NCBI GenBank assembly: GCA_947095535.1
Contig: OX352773.1
Location: 266,096,515 to 266,160,514, forward strand
Origin: Poecilobothrus nobilitatus
Lineage: Eukaryota > Arthropoda > Insecta > Diptera > Dolichopodidae
Reading direction: 5' to 3'
DNA length: 64,000 nucleotides
Numbering within the stretch: the first letter of the stretch is position 1; every line of letters starts with the position of its first letter. The notes under the pieces are model-generated. The model searched no databases, had not been told where the DNA came from, and saw only the letters and a program-made list of their open reading frames with translations. The position numbers and the translations under genes were made by a program. This document shows positions 34,216 through 46,391 of the stretch, piece by piece.

Positions 34216-36129
34216 TTTTTTGAAAAATATGAAAAAAACTGTATTTTATTTTCAATTTCAAGATATATTTTTAAAATGGGGAAAAACAAAAGCTGATAGA
34301 TAGTTATTAACTATTAAAAAATAATATTTTGAAAGGATGATTTTATTTGGTTAAAAAAAAAATCGGGAAAACTAAAATACATATATATAGGTTTAAGAAG
34401 AGGTGCAAAAAAAAATTGCGTTTTCTCATTTTAAATTTTACGATCGGAATCGGAATCAATTTTAAATAAACTCAAAGATTTAAACCGATTATCAATAAAT
34501 TAAAAACCATTAATATGATTAAACAAAAAGCAGAGGCACAGTTGTCATCAAATAATTTAGTTAGCACATTCATCTTGGGAAATTGATAATCTTTGAAGAT
34601 CGTTCGAAACGAATTAGAAATTTTAATAATTTATTTTTTCTAGATTTAAAAAAAAAACAACTTAATAATACCAATTAATTCTGTTTATTCCCATTGCTAG
34701 ATAAAACGAAATAAAAATTAAAACATTTTCTTTTTGTATTATCAATGGTTACTATTGTTTTAATCTTATTTAGTATATTTATTTTTAGGGTTATTGAGAG
34801 GAATAATGTTACTTAAATCTAATTTTTAATTAATACAATTTTAAAATGTATTTAAAAATATTTTTGTTAAGAATAGCAACGACGACAATGATTTCAACAA
34901 ATTTTTGTCTATTGCAAGAAAAAGTCACAATTAATCCTGTAATCAGAAATCAATGATATCAAAAAAATTCTACAAGTACAAATTGTTTAATTGTAAGGGT
35001 TACCATATGGGTTTAGATAAAATCATGAGAGAAACCAACATTTTCGACCCTTCTTCAAATCCAATCTCACTTCTTAATCACAAAAATATCTCTCTCTCTC
35101 TTGAGTTGTATGAATTGAACTGACTTCGATTATTTTAGCTAGATTTTGTGATATATTTTATTAATTACCATCTCCATTAGACAAGAACTATACTAGATAA
35201 GACTAGACAAGAGCCAAAAAACCGACAAAACATTTAAAAGATAAAAAGGTGATTGTCCTTTTTAAAAATAACATTTATATGTTCTTTAAAGTTGTTACAA
35301 TTCTCTTGTGTGTAAAAAATATATGACAACTTTAAACTAGGTTAAGACTTGTTTCAAGTATTTTATAACAAAATCCGTTTCATAACATTTCTAATTTTAG
35401 AACAAGAAATAAAATTCTTATTTTGATTTTTCTTTAAATCTCTAGTATTACTGCAGTAGCTTTAAATTTACCAGAAATGTGGAATGATTAATAATACCCA
35501 AATACAAATTTTCTTTGGAAAACAAAAATTATTTCCGTTTGAATATTTCGAACAAAACGTCCGGAAATGAAAAAAAGTTTTTTTAAGAAAATTTTTTCAA
35601 CCATTTTACATTTTATTTTGATATCAAATACATCCTTGATACATTTATTTAATTATCCTCATGGTAATCATTTGTTGTGTGGGTTTTTTTTTGTTTTGGT
35701 TTTTTTAATTTTCTAATTTAGTGTAGAAATTTTTTTTTATTTATATATTTATATTTATATCATCCTAAAATTATTTTAGTACTTTAAATGGTTTTTAGTC
35801 CATTAAAATTTAAGAATTTCTACTAAGTTCAAAAGAAACAATAAAAGTAAAGTATGATGAAAATGTTTAAATGCTATCATCAAAATTCTTAAAGTCTGGT
35901 TTTATGTTCGTTTATTTAAAATTAAAATATACAATTTTAAGTTGTTACAAACTTAATACTAGAAGAGATTTATGAGAATAAGCCGAAATAAAAGAAATAT
36001 CATTGGATATGTCATCATTTGAGAAGATGTCAATTTATTTTAGTTAATATGTAAAAAAAAGCATGTTCACATTCGAACATGTGATAATCTAATTTGATAA
36101 TTTGAATATGAGGCGAAATCTTAAACTCT
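34216..36129. other. AT-rich DNA, no gene seen
   Basis: No gene, RNA gene or repeat recognised. A short CT run (ctctctctctc) lies near 35090. Confidence 0.55.
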
Positions 36130-36610
36130 TCAATCCTAATGGCTTTTAAACGTCTAATTGGCGATCCTGTCGAGCAAATATTATTCACTCCTCTTAACAT
36201 TCGTCGAAATACTGGAGCAATTTTTCTATTTTATAATTACCTTGTAGATAATGACACTTGCTCAATTGAATTTAAGTCAATTATGCCTCCTCTCAAACAA
36301 TTTGCTCATTTCTACACAGAGGAAACTCACAGATGGTTTAAAACTGGGTATGGAAACTAATTCGTTGTGTGAACTGCTAAAATGTGGAACATGCTTCCAT
36401 CTATTGTGTTCCCCTCTGTTAATAACGTTCCATTCTACAATTTGCAAAAATTCAAAACAAACCTTTATAGGTTAATGTCCAATTTACCCCTTAACTCGCC
36501 TTTAATATCCTATTTCCCTCTCTCACTCCCATTTAACTAAACTTACATATTATGTATACAGGAACCAGTTCCTATTGTTTAGTTAACGTGTAAAAAAAAA
36601 AAAAACAAAA
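36130..36610 (+). pseudogene. LINE ORF2 C-terminal relic with poly(A) tail
   Basis: Two plus-strand frames together read as the end of a LINE ORF2. First comes an upstream frame (36139-36360) with RLIGDPVEQI and IMPPLKQFAH. Then, after a frame change near 36320, comes a segment with VWNMLPSIVFPSVNNVPFYN and LQKFKTNLYRLM, the kind of C-terminal block seen after the reverse transcriptase in CR1/L2-like LINEs. A run of 15 A near 36590 is a plausible poly(A) tail. No catalytic motif remains. Confidence 0.55.
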
Positions 36611-37169
36611 AGTGTGTAAAAAATGGGTTTATTCGTAATTGCTGTTGAGAAATTATACAGTCAAATGTTTTCAAGACATGTATTTTCATAATCTAATCAA
36701 TCTAATCAAACGTTTATAATGTTATACAGACAAAACTATAGGTATTATTTAATAAACATAATAAGAACATAAAATATTATATAATCTACCGTTATTTCAA
36801 GAACAGTTCATTAAAGACTTCCGCATTGAAAACTTTTAACTTGTTTCCACCTTCTTCTTTCTGTATCAACTCTATTTTTCGATAACTTTCAACCTTGGTT
36901 GTCTTTGTTAAGTATAAAGAATTAAACTGAAATTGCCAAAATTAGGACTAAATTTAATTTTAAACCACTTAAAGTGGTTATCATCCTCATTAAATTGAAT
37001 TATTAATAATTATATTAAAATATAAAATATTTAACAGAATAATAATAAAAACATATGATTTGAATAGGTTTTTAAGTCATTGTATATTTGTATCTTATGT
37101 TATATGTATTCTATTTTTAACATAATATTCAAAAATTAACGAAGGGATTGCTCGTCAAATAAAAAATGA
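36611..37169. other. AT-rich DNA, no gene seen
   Basis: No feature recognised. Confidence 0.5.
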
Positions 37170-37886
37170 AACAAGTAAATGTAACAGAAAGTCAATGCAA
37201 CACACTTATTTATACTCTACACCTAAAAAATCCAAATTAAATTAAAAATCCATAAGTTATTTTAGTTAGATATTTAATATAAGCTAAAAAAAAATAAATG
37301 CTTTTACAACCTTTGAACAAAACGTCAGGTTTCTATCTTTATTAAGTTCGAAGATATGCTTGCTCGGTTTTGGATTTTAAACAAATCAGGGATTCAGGAA
37401 ACATCAGTATCAAATTTGCAATTTCTATCTTTATTAATTTCGAAAATATGCTCGTTCGGTTTTGGGAGTTGTGTGGGAGGTATCCGAACAACCACTCCAA
37501 TTCATCTCAAATTTTAGGGATATCAGGGATTCAGGGAAAAACACCCTCGTACAAAATTTTAAGTTTCTATCTTTATTAATTTTGAAAATATGCTTGTTCG
37601 GTTTTGTGAGTTGTATGGCAGGTACCCGAATCCATGGTGCGATTTCGCCCATTTGGAATCCCCGCCTTTTTTTAGTCATTGTTAACCTACAGTATAAATT
37701 TCATCAAGATAGCATCATTAATTTTTGAGTTATCGTGCGTACGGACGAACGGACATCCCTACATCGACTCAGGAGGTGATCCTGATTCAAAATATATATA
37801 CATATCCATATCTAACTCGCTTACTTTTGGTGCTTACAAACAGCATACCAAATTTAATATACCCTATAGTTTAGGTGTAGGGTATA
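37170..37886 (+). mobile_element. Family C element, copy 2 (short array)
   Basis: Starts AACAAGTAAATGTAACAG and ends ggtgtagggtata with the terminal hairpin tataccct...agggtata. The array landmark tatctttatta falls at about 37333, 37425 and 37568, so there is one truncated unit (about 92 bp) and one full unit (143 bp). A short GGAC-like stretch (acggacgaacggac) is near 37740. At 717 bp it is about 480 bp shorter than copy 1. Confidence 0.85.
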
Positions 37887-38149
37887 AAAAAATATCCAAA
37901 AGTAAAGTTTGTACAAAAAAAACCAGAAAAAACATTTTAAAATCATTAAAATAAGTTCAGTGATTACATAAAATTTTATTTTTCACTTATAATTTAAAAC
38001 GGAAAACAGAAAATAAAAGCATGGCTGAAGAAGGTAGTATATACAATTTAGGTATTTTAAAGATGCATATTTTTCAAATCGATAACATAAAACATTCTAA
38101 TATGTTAAAAATTTTGCACTAAAGTTTATAATTTATCTTAAAATTTAAA
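37887..38149. other. AT-rich spacer
   Basis: No feature recognised between the family C copy and the family A fragment. Confidence 0.4.
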
Positions 38150-38232
38150 AAGGTATATCTAGCTCGCTTATTTCGAGGTGTTACAAACGGAGGAGTAATT
38201 TTATTATACCCGATCCTATCGTATGGGTATAA
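38150..38232 (+). mobile_element. Family A 3'-terminal fragment
   Basis: Only the last 80 or so bases of family A are present: aggtatatctagctcgctta through the 3' hairpin to atgggtata. The rest of the element is missing upstream. Confidence 0.75.
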
Positions 38233-38234
38233 AA

Positions 38235-38630
38235 ATTTTATTGAAGATTTTTCCCATCTCAAAAATTCTAAGTTTGTTTTTTTAAGTATTTGGGACAGAT
38301 AGTTCAAAATTTTGCAGAATTTGGGTTTCTTACAAAGGGTAAATTTTAATGTCAAATTACAAATATTTACCGTGCTTTTAATTTGACTTGTAAAGAAATT
38401 TCCTATCATTCCTAAAATGTTCAAATTTTAAAAAACATGTTCTAAACATTTGAATATTGAGTTCTTTGAAGGTCTATAGTTCCGCGACAAGTGTAGCTAA
38501 AAGTTATTTTATAACATTATTTTTTAAATGAAATCTATCATCTATCTACAATTACATTTTCATTACTTTATCTCAAAACTGTGGACAAGTTTCTAAAATC
38601 AGGGACTGACGGACACAGGAAAACTAAAAA
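38235..38630 (+). mobile_element. Degenerate family D-like relic
   Basis: It carries eroded D landmarks in order: a ggtaaattttaatgtc-type block, an attgagttctttgaagg-type block and a ggactgacggacac remnant of the GGAC tract. It abuts the family A fragment at 38150-38232. Confidence 0.4.
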
Positions 38631-38839
38631 AAACATTTTTAAAAAATGTACAAAAACAGAAAAAAATTTCAAAATTGTTTCTATGAAACAAAAACATATA
38701 TGCACATTATATTCATCAATTCTACACATCATACAGGTATATTATACACGAATTAAAGTAAACTATACACGTGTGTCTTTCTTTTTGCAATTTAAGTCAC
38801 ATTAAATTTGATGAAATTTTTTTTTTAATGCTGTTACAT

Positions 38840-39994
38840 TTTTAGCACATTTCCAAAAAAAAAATTTGAAAAAATGTGCCTATTAGTTTTACTTTGTTCA
38901 TCCGTCCGTCCGTCTGTTTACAAAACTTCTACACCGTTAAAGATAGAGAAAATAAATTTTTAACCATGGATAGGTATCATAAAAAAAATAATTTTGTAGA
39001 ACAACTTTTTCATGTAGTCTTATCCATCAGGTAACTACAGCCCCTCAAACTTTATAAAAGCCATATATTTAAACGTGTATATTTTAATGTTCCACTTAAC
39101 ATTTTTTCAATCCGAAAACGCCATTCGACAGAAATTTTTTTTACCTTTATAAATCAATATCAAAATTATATATATTTTTTAAATTTAGTATTTAAATTTA
39201 CCGTTATGTGAAAACCAAATTTTGTATGATTTTTCTACCTCCATAACTCCGGTACGCTTTTAGATATTTTGAGGCAATTTTGAGGCAAGAAATAACTTTT
39301 AGAATTAGTATAAGTTTGCTCAAACAAAAAAATAAAGCTCCAATAATATATTTTTATGTGCGTTAATGGTTTATTTTAATTGTATAGGGTTCCAAAGTTA
39401 CAGCCCCCAAAAATTACAAAAAAGCTCTATTTTCAGATGTATATATCTCAGGCTGTGCGTAGTAGTTTTACAATCTAAAAACACTACAAAATTTTCTTAC
39501 CTCTACAAAAAAAAAATTATGCAATTTGTAAGTTACTATTTAAATTTACTGAAAACCGAATTTATGTGAAAACCAAATTTTGCATGATATTTCTTTTTTC
39601 AAAACTCTGGCACGCTTTGAGATAGAAACCTGAAATTTTGAGACAAGAAAGAACTTTTAGAATTAGTATAAGTTTCCTCGGAACACCCCTTTTTTAAGAG
39701 TAATTACTCCTCAAAAATTGAAAATTTGCTATTTTTAGGCACCTGTAACTTAAGCATCTGTACAAATTTTTCTTCGACAAGACAGAAAAATTAAAGCTCC
39801 AGTAATATATTTTAACGTGTATTAACGGTTTTTATTAGTTATATAGGGTCCCGGACTTTCAGCCCTTCAAAATTCCAGAAAAGTCCAATTGCATGAAATT
39901 TTCAAATTTTTGTGCAAATCACAATTGTAAACAGTTTCTATTGCCTTTTGGAAATGTGCGCTTTTAAGAACCGTTGGTTTACATTTTACCTTAT
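38840..39994 (-). mobile_element. Family D element with duplicated internal unit
   Basis: Minus-strand element. Its 3' end has the hairpin pair gcacattt...aaatgtgc (about 38840-38880), then a GTCC tract (atccgtccgtccgtctg at about 38900). The 5' end finishes with gtgcgcttttaagaaccg and a diverged start (accttatttt). The block gttatgtgaaaaccaaattt occurs twice (about 39203 and 39565), so a unit of roughly 360 bp is duplicated. Confidence 0.75.
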
Positions 39995-40475
39995 TTTATT
40001 TTCTTTAATTTTTTTCCTCTATGTATGATAAAATAACAGCATTGTTAAAAATGACAGAAATTGGTTACAGATGACATGCAGTCATTTACAAAAGAAAGTT
40101 AGTGATTGGATAAAACTAAATAGTAAAGTATATTTCCAATATTTTTATTAAAATGTACACATCTTGTCAAATTTGTTTTTTTTTTCTTTATTTAAAATAA
40201 TTTAAAATGTTTTTCTTTTTTAGTTGATACCATAATTTTAATGTTGTAGTTAAAATATATCACAAGGTGGTATCTATAGAATGTAGTATAAATGAATATC
40301 ATTATATCTATATGTAATTCACAATAAGAATCATGAAATAAAACCAATTTTGAAATAATCATTTGTTATTATTTGTTTGACTAAATGACGCAGTCGGTAC
40401 ACTTAATTAACTTTAATTTTGGGGAAAAAAAATCAAATAATACCGATTATTTACTTACTTTACCATTATTTATGC
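39995..40475. other. AT-rich DNA, no gene seen
   Basis: No feature recognised before the LINE relic. Confidence 0.45.
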
Positions 40476-41430
40476 GTTAGACAAGGATATTCTCTGTCTG
40501 CACTTTTATTTAACCTATAGTTTTAAATGATGCTATTGGAAAATTAGAAAAAGATGGTACCGTCTTTAATAAAACGTATCAAATCATAGCATATGCTGAC
40601 GACTTCGTAATAGTTCCTAGAAGTCAAAGATATAAGGTAGAAGTTTTTGCCGAAAGCGAAAAAGAAGTAAACAAAGTTGAAAATAAATGAAATAAAAACA
40701 AAGTACTCGTATTTAAAGGTGTCAAGAGAAAATTCCAGAAGGAATCCGCAAAATGTTACAATAGGGGGTTACAACTTTAAAGGAGTAGAGAATTTTTCAT
40801 ATTTTGGGGTAATGATGCGGAGTGATAACAGTATGCAATTCTCTATTCAAGACAGAATACAAGCGAGGAATAGATGTTTCTTCGCAAACAAAAAGCTACT
40901 GAAATCAATACTATGCTTCTATGCTATACAAACATATCAAAATTATAATAATAAATATAAAACTATCATCTGTCCAGTTGTAACATATGAGTGAGAATTG
41001 TGGACATTAACAATAGCTGATGAAAATTACCTCCGTATATTTGAAAGGAAAATTCTTAGGCAAATATTTGGTGCTAAAAGATTAGAAACGGGGGAATATA
41101 TAAGAAGAAACAATTTCAAATTAAATGAATTAATTAACAATAAGGATACAGTAAGATTTGCAAAAGAAAATGGGCTGGTCACATAGCTAGAATGAATAAT
41201 AGCCGGATCCAGAAAAATATATTTGATGCAAGACCAAATTTTAAAAGAGCAAAAGGTAGATCAAGAACAAGATGATTAGATAACATCGAAAACGATGCAA
41301 GAAAATTAAAACACAAAATCGAGATGAATGGAGAAAGATAATAAAGAAGACCAAAGCTTACATCTAGGTGTAGCGCCATAAGAAGAAAATGAAGAATTCT
41401 GATTATTGTTTAATCTATGGGAATAAATAA
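40476..41430 (+). pseudogene. LINE reverse transcriptase relic (RTE-like)
   Basis: Broken frames read in order as the C-terminal half of an endonuclease-reverse transcriptase. VRQGYSLSALLFNL lies at about 40476, AYADDFVIV (catalytic YADD retained) at about 40590, and YFGVMMRSDN with a downstream basic segment at about 40800. ELWTLTIADENYLRIFERKI is at about 40995, followed by a WAGH-like block and RTRXLDNIENDARK near 41260. In-frame stops lie at about 40518 and 40991, and at least two frame changes are present. The WTL...FERKILR.I.G block is typical of RTE-type insect elements. The upstream endonuclease half is missing, so it is a 5'-truncated dead copy. Confidence 0.7.
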
Positions 41431-41539
41431 AAAGTTCTCTGAAAGCATAGAAAAAATTAAAGGTATTAAGCGAACACATGGAACACATGGAAAACCACCA
41501 AAGAGCAGTATCTCTACATTCTACATAACCAAAATATGG

Positions 41540-42010
41540 ATTAATTATTTATAGAATGCAGTTGGAGGATAATCTGGCCGAAAACTGGAATAGATCCATC
41601 GAAAATTTTGGAATAAACGTTCAAGTTATGATTTGTCCTAATGGAGCTGGAAATACTGGAAATGAGTTGTTTAAAGCATTTAATTTGGACGAAGAAAAAA
41701 AAACTATGTAAAAACTAAAAACTGTTTTGAGGAATATTGCATTTGAGCGAGTTATATGAAACTTTTCGGTTTTATGGTAGAGACCAAAGAGAGGAAGGAA
41801 TATTTCAAGTATTCTTACTCGATATAAAGAACCTAGTAAAAGACTTTGAATACAAGATGAAAACAGAACAACCATTATAAATGGAACTTATTCGTCATAA
41901 GGTTTGTGAAGGGAGTTATTAAAAACCGAAAATTTGGCACTGAGAAAATGTGAGGAAATATGTAAAGGATTTGAAATGTCCAAAACTGAAATGTCAAATT
42001 AATAAAATGA
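41540..42010 (+). pseudogene. Gypsy-type LTR retrotransposon gag relic
   Basis: A broken plus-strand reading resembles the gag capsid region of gypsy-group retrotransposons. MQLEDNLAENWNRSIENFGI is at about 41555, ELFKAFNLDEEKKT at about 41670, KLKTVLRNIAFERV at about 41708, and ENLALRKCEEICKGFEMSKT at about 41930. The last resembles the conserved 'LTLEKALEICRAAE' gag helix. Several in-frame stops and at least one frame change are present. No LTR, protease or pol sequence is visible nearby, so only a fragment remains. Confidence 0.5.
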
Positions 42011-42045
42011 CAGATAGTTCAAGAACTGTAAATGAAATTAAGAAA

Positions 42046-42118
42046 AACAAGGTAGAATGTAAACCAACGGTTTTTAAAAGCGCACATTTCCAAAAGACAA
42101 TACAAACTGTTTAAATGT
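42046..42118 (+). mobile_element. Family D 5'-terminal fragment
   Basis: Starts AACAAGGTAGAATGTAAACC with the agcgcacatttccaaaagac subterminal motif, then breaks off after about 70 bp into repeat R. It is close to, and opposite in direction from, the D copy that follows. Confidence 0.65.
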
Positions 42119-42238
42119 TAATTGTTTAAAAATCATAACTAAAAAGCCACTCGTTACAAAAAATTATAAAACGTTTTTATATTATTATGGATTTTTCTCT
42201 GATGCGGAAACTTATTAAAATAATTTAAAAAATAATTT
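42119..42238 (+). repeat. Repeat R, left part (interrupted by family D)
   Basis: Matches 61130-61240 in order: gtttaaaaatcataactaaa, gattttt.tctgat.cggaa and cttattaaaa. The match resumes after the D element at 43043. Nature unknown. Confidence 0.55.
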
Positions 42239-43042
42239 TTAGCACATTTCCAAAAAAATGTTTCAAATGTTTTTGTCTGTTTACAAAACTTCTACGTTAA
42301 AGATAGAAAAAAAATTTTTTAACCATGGGTAGGTCTCATAAAAAAAATAATTTTGTGGAACAACTTTTTCATGTAGCTCCATCCATTACGGAGATACAGC
42401 CCCTCAAACTTTGAAAAAGCCCTATTTTTAAATGCATAAATCTTATGTTCTGCTTAAGATCTTTCCAATCTGAAAACGTCATGCGACAGGTATTTTTTTT
42501 AACTTTGTAAATTAATATCAAAATTATGCAATTTTTTTAAATACAGTATTTAAATTTACCGTTATGTGAAAACCAAATTTTGCATGATTATTCTACTTTC
42601 ATAACTCCGGCACGCTTTTAGATAGAGGCTTGAGTTTTGAGAGCAGAAAGAACTATTAGAATTAGTATAAGTTTGCTCAGAAAATTTTTTTGGGCCACCC
42701 CCTGTTTATGAGCTATTACGGTTCAAAAATTGAATATTTGCTATTTTTAGGCATCTGTAACTTAAGCACTTATACAAATTTTTCTTCAACAAGACATAAA
42801 AATTAAAGCTCCAGTAATATATTTTTACGTGTGTTAACGGTTTTTCTTAGTTATAAAAGTTTCTGGACTTACAGTCCCTCAAAATTCCAGAAAAGTGTTA
42901 TTTTCACATATTTTCTTATTACAAACATTTTTCTTAAATTTTATTTTTTCAAATTTTTGTGCAAGTCACAATTTTAAACAGTTTATATTGTGTCTTGGAA
43001 ATGTGCGCTTTTAAAACCCGTTGGTTTACATTCGACCTTGTT
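42239..43042 (-). mobile_element. Family D element, complete short copy, inserted in repeat R
   Basis: Minus-strand, 804 bp. The 3' end is at the left (tttttagcacatttcc) and the 5' end at the right (gtgcgcttttaaaacccg, then ccttgtt). The pair gcacatttcc / ggaaatgtgc forms the subterminal inverted repeat. Sequence on both sides is continuous with the uninterrupted repeat at 61130-61355, which defines both ends. No target duplication is visible, as expected for Helitron/Helentron-type insertion. Confidence 0.75.
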
Positions 43043-43145
43043 TAAAATGAGATTCGTTGCACAGAGAAGTTATATGTATAGCAGTTTGTTGCTTATTTGC
43101 AAATTTCACGCAGTAACAGTTTAGAATAATATGAATGGATCCATT
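43043..43145 (+). repeat. Repeat R, right part
   Basis: Matches 61240-61355: taaaatgaga at the junction and aatatgaatggatccatt further right. Confidence 0.5.
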
Positions 43146-43375
43146 CTTATCTTAATAATCGCTTGTATAATGTAATTTTTTTTTCAATTTTTGAACTTTT
43201 CGAAGCTAATTCAAGTGTTCCAGAAAAGAGCGAACTTGATCATTTTCTTTTTATATTGCTTGTAAACGACGTATCTTTAGTTATTTATTTAGTTATTATT
43301 CTACAAATGTACACTGACATTATATGAAAAAAATTATGTTAATAAAAGTATGTGAAAAATTACTTACAACATTTA

Positions 43376-44290
43376 CACTGCTCTTATGCAAAAAGATTTG
43401 GGTAATTTTTCTAATTGGTGTTCTTATAATAATCTTTCACTTAATGTAAGTAAATGTGCGCTCATATTCTTTTACACGTTACTTCATTCATATATAATAT
43501 AGAATGAATACTGAATTAACCAAAATCAGCCAGTGGATGATTACTCAAAAATTAACCATAAATATAGGAAAAACCAAATTCATGGCAATTGGAAATCTTC
43601 CACAAAAATTAAATATTCAAATTTCTGACAAAAAGCTGGAGCAAGTTAAAGAATATAATAAATATCTAGGTTTTTAGATAGATTCCAAACCCAAGTGGAA
43701 CGTGCATACATCGTATTTAGCTAGAAAACTTTCGTCAATTGCTGGGGTATTTAAAAAAATATCAAATGTGTTACCCAATTCTTTGAAAAAGCAAATCTAT
43801 TTTACTCTTTTTCATAGTCACTTAACATATGGCATAAATTTGTGGGGCAACAAATTTGTGAGCAAGAAAACAAAACATACAAGATATACAAGTAATACAA
43901 AACAAAGCCTTAAAAAAACTCTATCAATACAAAGAGTTGGGAAAGACACAGTTTATTCATAGCGCAAATAATCTACTATTAATTAAAGATCTGATATAAG
44001 TGAAACTTATTCTACACTTACATAATATATACCATGATAATGCAACAACACTGCAACAACACTGTTCACACTGCAACAACATTAATTAGACGCAGAGATC
44101 ATCATAACATTAATGTTTGAAATCAGCAATCACTGCATGTTGGTTGTAAAAGGACAACACAATTTGGTCTTTCAGCTACAATGCATCTCGCTTCGCTGCT
44201 AATCTTCATAACAAATTGGACAATAATTTAAAAACACTAACAAGTTTAAAACTTAAAAAAGAATTAGAGACGAATTATTGGTGAATATAG
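43376..44290 (+). pseudogene. LINE reverse transcriptase relic (C-terminal part)
   Basis: Frames read in order as the reverse transcriptase thumb and C-terminus of a LINE. MQKDLGNFSNWCSYNNLSLN lies at about 43386, then a second block with WMITQKLTINIGKTKFMAIG at about 43530. LARKLSSIAGVFKKI and YFTLFHSHLTYGINLWGN fall within 43702-43962, and KLKKELETNYW near 44260 is the probable end of the protein. An in-frame stop follows YNKYLGF near 43676 and frame changes occur. The YADD region is missing. The block is of the same general type as 61985-62990 but clearly diverged from it. Confidence 0.7.
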
Positions 44291-44338
44291 TACATCTACA
44301 ATTTAATATATATGTAGAATCTGTGTTAAATATTTTAT

Positions 44339-45175
44339 TATACCCGTATGAACTATGTTCAAGGATATAATAAATTTACCATTACGTTTGTGACACCTTG
44401 AAGGAGTCGAGCTAGATATAGTGTCAAAGGTATGGATCGGCTCAGAATCGAATTCTGAGTCGATTAAGCCATGTACGTCTGTCCATCCGTCCGTTCGTCC
44501 GCATGATAACTTAAAAAATAAAGGAGCTAGGAGGCTGAAATTTTTTTTATGTCACTTTTGCAAAATTGTGAGTTTTACTATTTAAATTCAGAAATTTCAA
44601 CCGCCGGGTTCGAGTAGCTGCCATACAACTTCTTTCTTTATATGGAAATAACTCAGTATCTATTCAAGCTAGGAATCTGAAATTTTGTGAAGAGGTGTCG
44701 CGTTACATGCCAACAACTTTTATAAAATTTGGTTGGTCTAGAGCAGCTGGTTCAGGCTTCCTGCACCTCTTGGAACTTAATGAAGCTAGGCGTCTGAAAT
44801 CTTGCAAATGATGATCAAGTTTTATGGCAACAACTTCTGCAAAATTTGGTTATGATGGTGCAACAAGTTCGGGTAGCTGCCATACAACTTCTCCGTTTAA
44901 ATGAGAATAACTCAGTGTCTATTCAAGCTAGGTATCTGCAATTTTGCAAATGATGATCAAGTTTTATGGCAACAACTTCAGTAAAATTTGGTTGTGATGG
45001 TGCAACAGATTCGGGTAGCTGCCATACAACTTCTCTTTTTAAATGGAAATAACTCAGTGTTTACTGAAGCTAGGAATCTGAAATTTAGTAAAGAGGTGTC
45101 GAGTTACATGCGAGCAACTTTTGTAAAATTTTGACATTAATGAAGCACTCTTTCTGCACTGCACTCTTCCTCGTT
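44339..45175 (-). mobile_element. Family B element, complete short copy
   Basis: Minus-strand. The 3' hairpin is at the left (ttatacccgtatgaactatg) and the 5' end at the right (gcactgcactcttcctcgtt). It has a short, interrupted GTCC tract near 44475 and about two to three array units. The 5' subterminal inverted repeat near the right end is damaged. At 837 bp it is the shortest bounded B copy. Confidence 0.8.
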
Positions 45176-45648
45176 TTTTAATATTTTCATTTATTAATTA
45201 CAAAAATACATAAAAGTTTTAAAGTTTTCTTTTTTGTTTACTTCTAATTTGTTTTTTGTTTTGAATTTATTGTTTTTTTTTTGCTAATATTGTTATTATT
45301 GTTTATTTTATATGAACTACATTACACTTGTCATATTTTATATTTTATATCTCTTTTATATTTTGAAAATTTAATAATTAAGATTGAAATGAATAAATAA
45401 TATTTTCAAATGTATACAGCAATGATATGAGAGCAATCTCTTTTGGAATTTACTATTGAAAATAAATAAATAAAAATAAATAAAATATCTTTTATTTATG
45501 TACATTAAATGGTATTATTCTATACATCCTCTAATAAAAACGTCTAAGGATGGTTATTATCTACCAAAATTTATTATATACTAAAGTGATTCTGAAAATG
45601 AATGGAATTTAGTAAATAGTCTTTTAAATTGAAATTCTACCTAAAACG
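45176..45648. other. AT-rich DNA, no gene seen
   Basis: No feature recognised. Confidence 0.5.
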
Positions 45649-45800
45649 ACGAAGGATGCAGAAGAGTAGACTATGTCAACTCTGAGATACCCGTATGAAG
45701 GTAATATATGCTGCTTCCTTAAAACTTGATCACCTTTTACAAAATTTCAGATGTTTTAGTACCGACTATAAGTGCCGAGGTATATTTGTTTACTAAAAAA
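45649..45800 (+). mobile_element. Family B 5'-terminal fragment
   Basis: Starts aacgacgaaggatgcagaag (one variant of the B start), continues with agagtagactatgtcaactc and atacccgtatgaaggtaata, and stops after about 150 bp. Confidence 0.7.
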
Positions 45801-46314
45801 ATTATCTAATCAGATTCAAAACTAAAGCTCCACTATTTTAAATGCCTTGTTGTTGTAATATATATGTAAAATAATTAATTAAGAAGGATTTTAGAGTAGG
45901 TTACACAATCAGTGTCTTAATAATTCCTTTAGCGATAGTTTCCTAATTCCCAAATTTAATATCTTGGTATGTCAAATGTCAATTGGTTTTATTTGATTCG
46001 GCTTTATTTCATATAATCCAATTTCTTTTTTGTTTAAAACCTTCTGTAAAAAAATAATATGTAAAAAAAATATTTTTTAAAATATGCTTTTATCGAAACC
46101 AAATTCGCCCCCTAAAAAGTAGAAAATAAAATTGATTGCAAAACTTTAGCTTTTTTGACTGTTATAATATAAAAGTGAATTGCTAGTGCAAGCATTTTGG
46201 ACTGTTATAATATAAAAGTAAATTGCTGGAATAAAGTTAAATAAAAATCTAGGAAATTTGAGGTTCGTGTTTCTTTTTTCGTTTTCTTTAAAAAAAAAAA
46301 ATAATTATACATAT
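45801..46314. other. AT-rich DNA with a short duplication
   Basis: No gene seen. The stretch gactgttataatataaaagt occurs twice, at about 46158 and 46200. Confidence 0.45.
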
Positions 46315-46391
46315 ATACGAATTGGATTCGAACCACAGTCCACATATTAACACTCACTTTCAAGACCTGTACACTTTCCTCTGCACCATAT
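46315..46391 (-). repeat. tRNA-like SINE candidate, family T2 copy 1
   Basis: On the minus strand: tatggtgcagaggaaagtgt (A-box-like tggtgcagagg), then caggtcttgaaagtgag, then ggttcgaatcc, a perfect B box. It is tRNA-sized, but the acceptor-stem halves do not pair, so it is more likely a tRNA-derived repeat than a tRNA gene. A second copy is at 46690. Confidence 0.5.

Noticed and set aside
46315..46391. Possible functional tRNA gene
   Set aside because: The A and B boxes are present, but the acceptor-stem halves do not pair and a second degraded copy lies 300 bp away, which fits a SINE head better.
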